A stretch of DNA of 10,167 nt from DASQHM01 sp035632095 (lineage in GTDB: Bacteria > Pseudomonadota > Alphaproteobacteria > Ferrovibrionales > Ferrovibrionaceae), in the NCBI GenBank assembly GCA_035632095.1, contig DASQHM010000105.1:1-10167 (forward strand), read 5' to 3'. The notes under the pieces are model-generated. The model was not told where the DNA came from. It saw nothing but the letters and a program-made list of their open reading frames with translations, and did not search any database. Made by a program: the position numbers and the translations under genes. This document shows positions 8,709-10,167 of the stretch, one piece after another. How positions within the stretch are numbered: the stretch's first letter is position 1; each line of letters starts with the position of its first letter.

Positions 8709-9406
8709 GCGCGAATGCAACGCTCAAGCGCGCGGGCAAGGAACTGCAGCAGCTCGGTGCCCTGGCCCGGGTGGAACTTGTCGTCCTGACGCGAGCCGAT
8801 GGCCAGCAACCCGGCCGGCGCGAACGAGTTGACGCGAAGCCGCACCAGCGCGTCGGAACGGACCAGGTCGGCGGCGGGGCCGTACACGGCCAAAGATCGC
8901 GCGGTCGCCGAGCGCAACAAGATGTCGCGGCCGTGGCCGATCAGTTTGTCCACATCGCCTTGGGGCAGGACGTACACATTGGCGGTGGAGATGCGTGGCA
9001 GCGGGCCGCCGCTGGTCTCGACGCAAATCGTGACAACGTCGACATCGAGCATCTCGGCGAAATCGGCGGTCACGGTATGGATGAGGTGCTCGAAGCTGGT
9101 CGCGTCCAGCATGGCGAGCACCGCAGCATGAATCTGAGTCTGCGTCGCCATGTTGAAGCGGCTGGCGGCGATCAGCGCGCCCTGGCTGTCGTTGAGCCGA
9201 GCCAATTCCTTTTGCAGGCGCTCGAGCACGAAGCGCTGCATATCCACCACCGTCTTGCCGTTGCTGGTCGCGGGCGGCGTCAGCACTTCGAGAAGCTCCG
9301 GATGCTCGATCAGGAACCCCGGATGGCGGCGCAAGTAGGCGATGACCTGGCTGGCATTGAGCGGCTGGGAGCCTGAACGCAACTCGTGTTCGGGCGACGT
9401 GGTCAC
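8684..9406 (-). CDS. DUF484 family protein (GAF-like), xerC partner gene
   Basis: This 240-residue cytoplasmic protein begins with a GTG codon. An N-terminal helical part (residues 17-45, VIAYLRRHPGFLIEHPELL) leads into a DUF484 signature segment (VVDMQRFVLERLQKEL, 53-68), predicted to be a coiled coil. A GAF-like alpha/beta domain follows from about 85 to 230 (VDVVTICVE; SFAPAGLLAIGS; FHPGQGTELLQFLA). No biochemical function is established for the family; its recurrent placement beside xerC suggests a linked role or shared expression. It starts 6 bp after the transaldolase stop, and its own TGA lies 25 bp inside the xerC frame, so translation of the three genes is probably coupled. No good ribosome site precedes the GTG. 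The start is therefore less sure than the gene. Confidence 0.88.
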   Translation of the reverse strand: MTTSPEHELRSGSQPLNASQVIAYLRRHPGFLIEHPELLEVLTPPATSNGKTVVDMQRFVLERLQKELARLNDSQGALIAASRFNMATQTQIHAAVLAMLDATSFEHLIHTVTADFAEMLDVDVVTICVETSGGPLPRISTANVYVLPQGDVDKLIGHGRDILLRSATARSLAVYGPAADLVRSDALVRLRVNSFAPAGLLAIGSRQDDKFHPGQGTELLQFLARALERCIRAWLDLPPG

Positions 9407-9412
9407 GGGGCG

Positions 9413-10075
9413 TCAGTTCTTGAGGATCGACTGGCCGGTCTTCTTCCAGTCGCTGAGGAATGCGTCCAAGCCCTTGTCCGTGAGCGGGTGGTGCGCGAGC
9501 TTGCGCAGCACGTCCGGCGGCACGGTCGCAACGTCCGCGCCCAGCTTCGCCGCCTCCACCACATGCATCGGATGACGCACGGAGGCGACCAGGACTTCGG
9601 TGGTGAAATTCTCGTATTGATCGTAGATCTGCACGATGTCGCGGATCAGCGCCATGCCGTCCTGGGAAACGTCGTCGAGCCGCCCGATGAACGGCGAGAT
9701 GAACGCGGCCCCGGCCTTTGCGGCCAGGATCGCCTGGGTCGGCGAAAAGCAAAGGGTCACGTTGACCATGATCCCGGCCTGACTGAGCGTCTTGCAGGCT
9801 TTCAGGCCGGGCATGGTGAGCGGCACCTTGACGCAGACGTTCTTGGCGATGCCCGCCAGATGCCGGCCTTCGCTCACCATGGCGTCGAAATCGGTCGCCG
9901 TGACCTCGGCGCTGACCGGACCATCGATCACGGAGCAGATTTCCTTGATCACGTCGATGAAATTCCGCCCGGTCTTGCCGACCAGCGATGGATTCGTTGT
10001 CACGCCATCGACCAGGCCGGTGGCGGCCAGGTCGCGGATCTCCTTGGTATCGGCGGTGTCGAGGAAGAACTTCAT
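9413..10075 (-). CDS. fsa: Transaldolase, small Fsa/TalC-type
   Basis: This 220-residue cytoplasmic TIM-barrel class I aldolase belongs to the family annotated as fructose-6-phosphate aldolase or transaldolase (TalC/MipB). The start MKFFLDTAD at 10075 is canonical and has GGAG eight bases upstream. Visible active-site residues are Asp6, Thr26/Asn28 (GVTTNPSL), the Schiff-base Lys83 (VCVKVPLT) and Ser165. Two positions that separate the activities align with E. coli FsaA Gln59 and Tyr131. Here they are Glu57 (SAEVTA) and Phe129 (ISPFIGR), the transaldolase states. So transfer of dihydroxyacetone between sugar phosphates in the pentose phosphate pathway is more likely than free fructose-6-phosphate cleavage. 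That is inference from residues. It is the first gene visible of a leftward unit with DUF484 and xerC. In related genomes priA often lies upstream, but the contig ends here. Confidence 0.93.
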   Translation of the reverse strand: MKFFLDTADTKEIRDLAATGLVDGVTTNPSLVGKTGRNFIDVIKEICSVIDGPVSAEVTATDFDAMVSEGRHLAGIAKNVCVKVPLTMPGLKACKTLSQAGIMVNVTLCFSPTQAILAAKAGAAFISPFIGRLDDVSQDGMALIRDIVQIYDQYENFTTEVLVASVRHPMHVVEAAKLGADVATVPPDVLRKLAHHPLTDKGLDAFLSDWKKTGQSILKN

Positions 10076-10083
10076 GGCGCCAT

Positions 10084-10087
10084 CTCC
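10084..10087 (-). promoter_or_regulatory. Ribosome binding site fixing the transaldolase start
   Basis: On the minus strand GGAG sits eight bases before the ATG at 10075. It supports that ATG over the in-frame TTG at 10111, which would add 12 residues not found at the front of this family. Confidence 0.6.
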
Positions 10088-10141
10088 AGCAGCAACTTTG
10101 CCAGCGAGCAATAGGGACCGAGCGAAGCGGTCAGTAGAGTC

Positions 10142-10167
10142 GGGGGGGGGGGGGGGGGGGGGGGGGG
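10142..10167. other. Terminal poly-G run, probable sequencing or assembly artefact
   Basis: Twenty-six consecutive G residues close the window, with no other base. Runs of this kind are a known product of two-colour sequencing chemistry when signal is lost, and sit at contig ends. A natural homopolymer of this length is unlikely in an alphaproteobacterium. The true sequence upstream of the transaldolase gene is probably missing. Confidence 0.8.

Noticed and set aside
7802..9376. A 524-codon plus-strand frame opposite xerC and DUF484
   Set aside because: It is Arg/Ala-rich with no domain, opposite two genes with complete family motifs; a typical high-GC shadow frame.
8724..9752. A 342-codon minus-strand frame spanning DUF484 and part of the transaldolase gene
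   Set aside because: It is in a different frame from both real genes, has an arginine-rich composition and shows no motif; a shadow.

Overview
The window reads as one end of a contig from a GC-rich alphaproteobacterium. The likely group is Hyphomicrobiales (Rhizobiales) or Rhodospirillales, inferred from codon use, protein style and gene order; no rRNA or other decisive marker is present. Eight genes are packed tightly: the 3' part of one and seven complete ones. The far right end is an unbroken run of 26 G, which looks like a sequencing or assembly artefact.

Layout, plus strand. Positions 1-875 hold the 3' part of the 2-oxoglutarate dehydrogenase E2 gene (odhB/sucB). It is followed 24 bp later by a complete dihydrolipoyl dehydrogenase gene (lpdA, 900-2306). 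These are the last two steps of an odhA-odhB-lpd type TCA-cycle operon. A 113-bp gap with two small hairpins follows. Next come a 627-residue lipoprotein with 13 tetratricopeptide repeats (2420-4303), two tandem paralogous major facilitator transporters (4353-5558 and 5572-6774), and a DMT/EamA-family transporter (6851-7795).

Layout, minus strand. A compact three-gene unit is transcribed leftward: a small transaldolase of the Fsa/TalC type (9413-10075), a DUF484 protein (8684-9406) and tyrosine recombinase XerC (7713-8708). The spacing is 6 bp between the first two, and DUF484 and xerC overlap by about 25 bp. The xerC 3' end runs 83 bp into the 3' end of the EamA gene, tail to tail.

How the parts fit. 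The flanks are housekeeping: TCA-cycle E2/E3 on the left, and chromosome-dimer resolution plus pentose-phosphate chemistry on the right. The middle (about 2.4-7.8 kb) is accessory, holding a TPR lipoprotein and three inner-membrane transporters of unknown substrate. I see no CRISPR array, toxin-antitoxin pair, phage, transposase, tRNA or rRNA, and no convincing new multi-gene system. The best second-look items are the apparently leaderless promoters duplicated together with the MFS genes, the residues that make the 'Fsa' protein look like a transaldolase, and the antisense overlap of the EamA and xerC tails.
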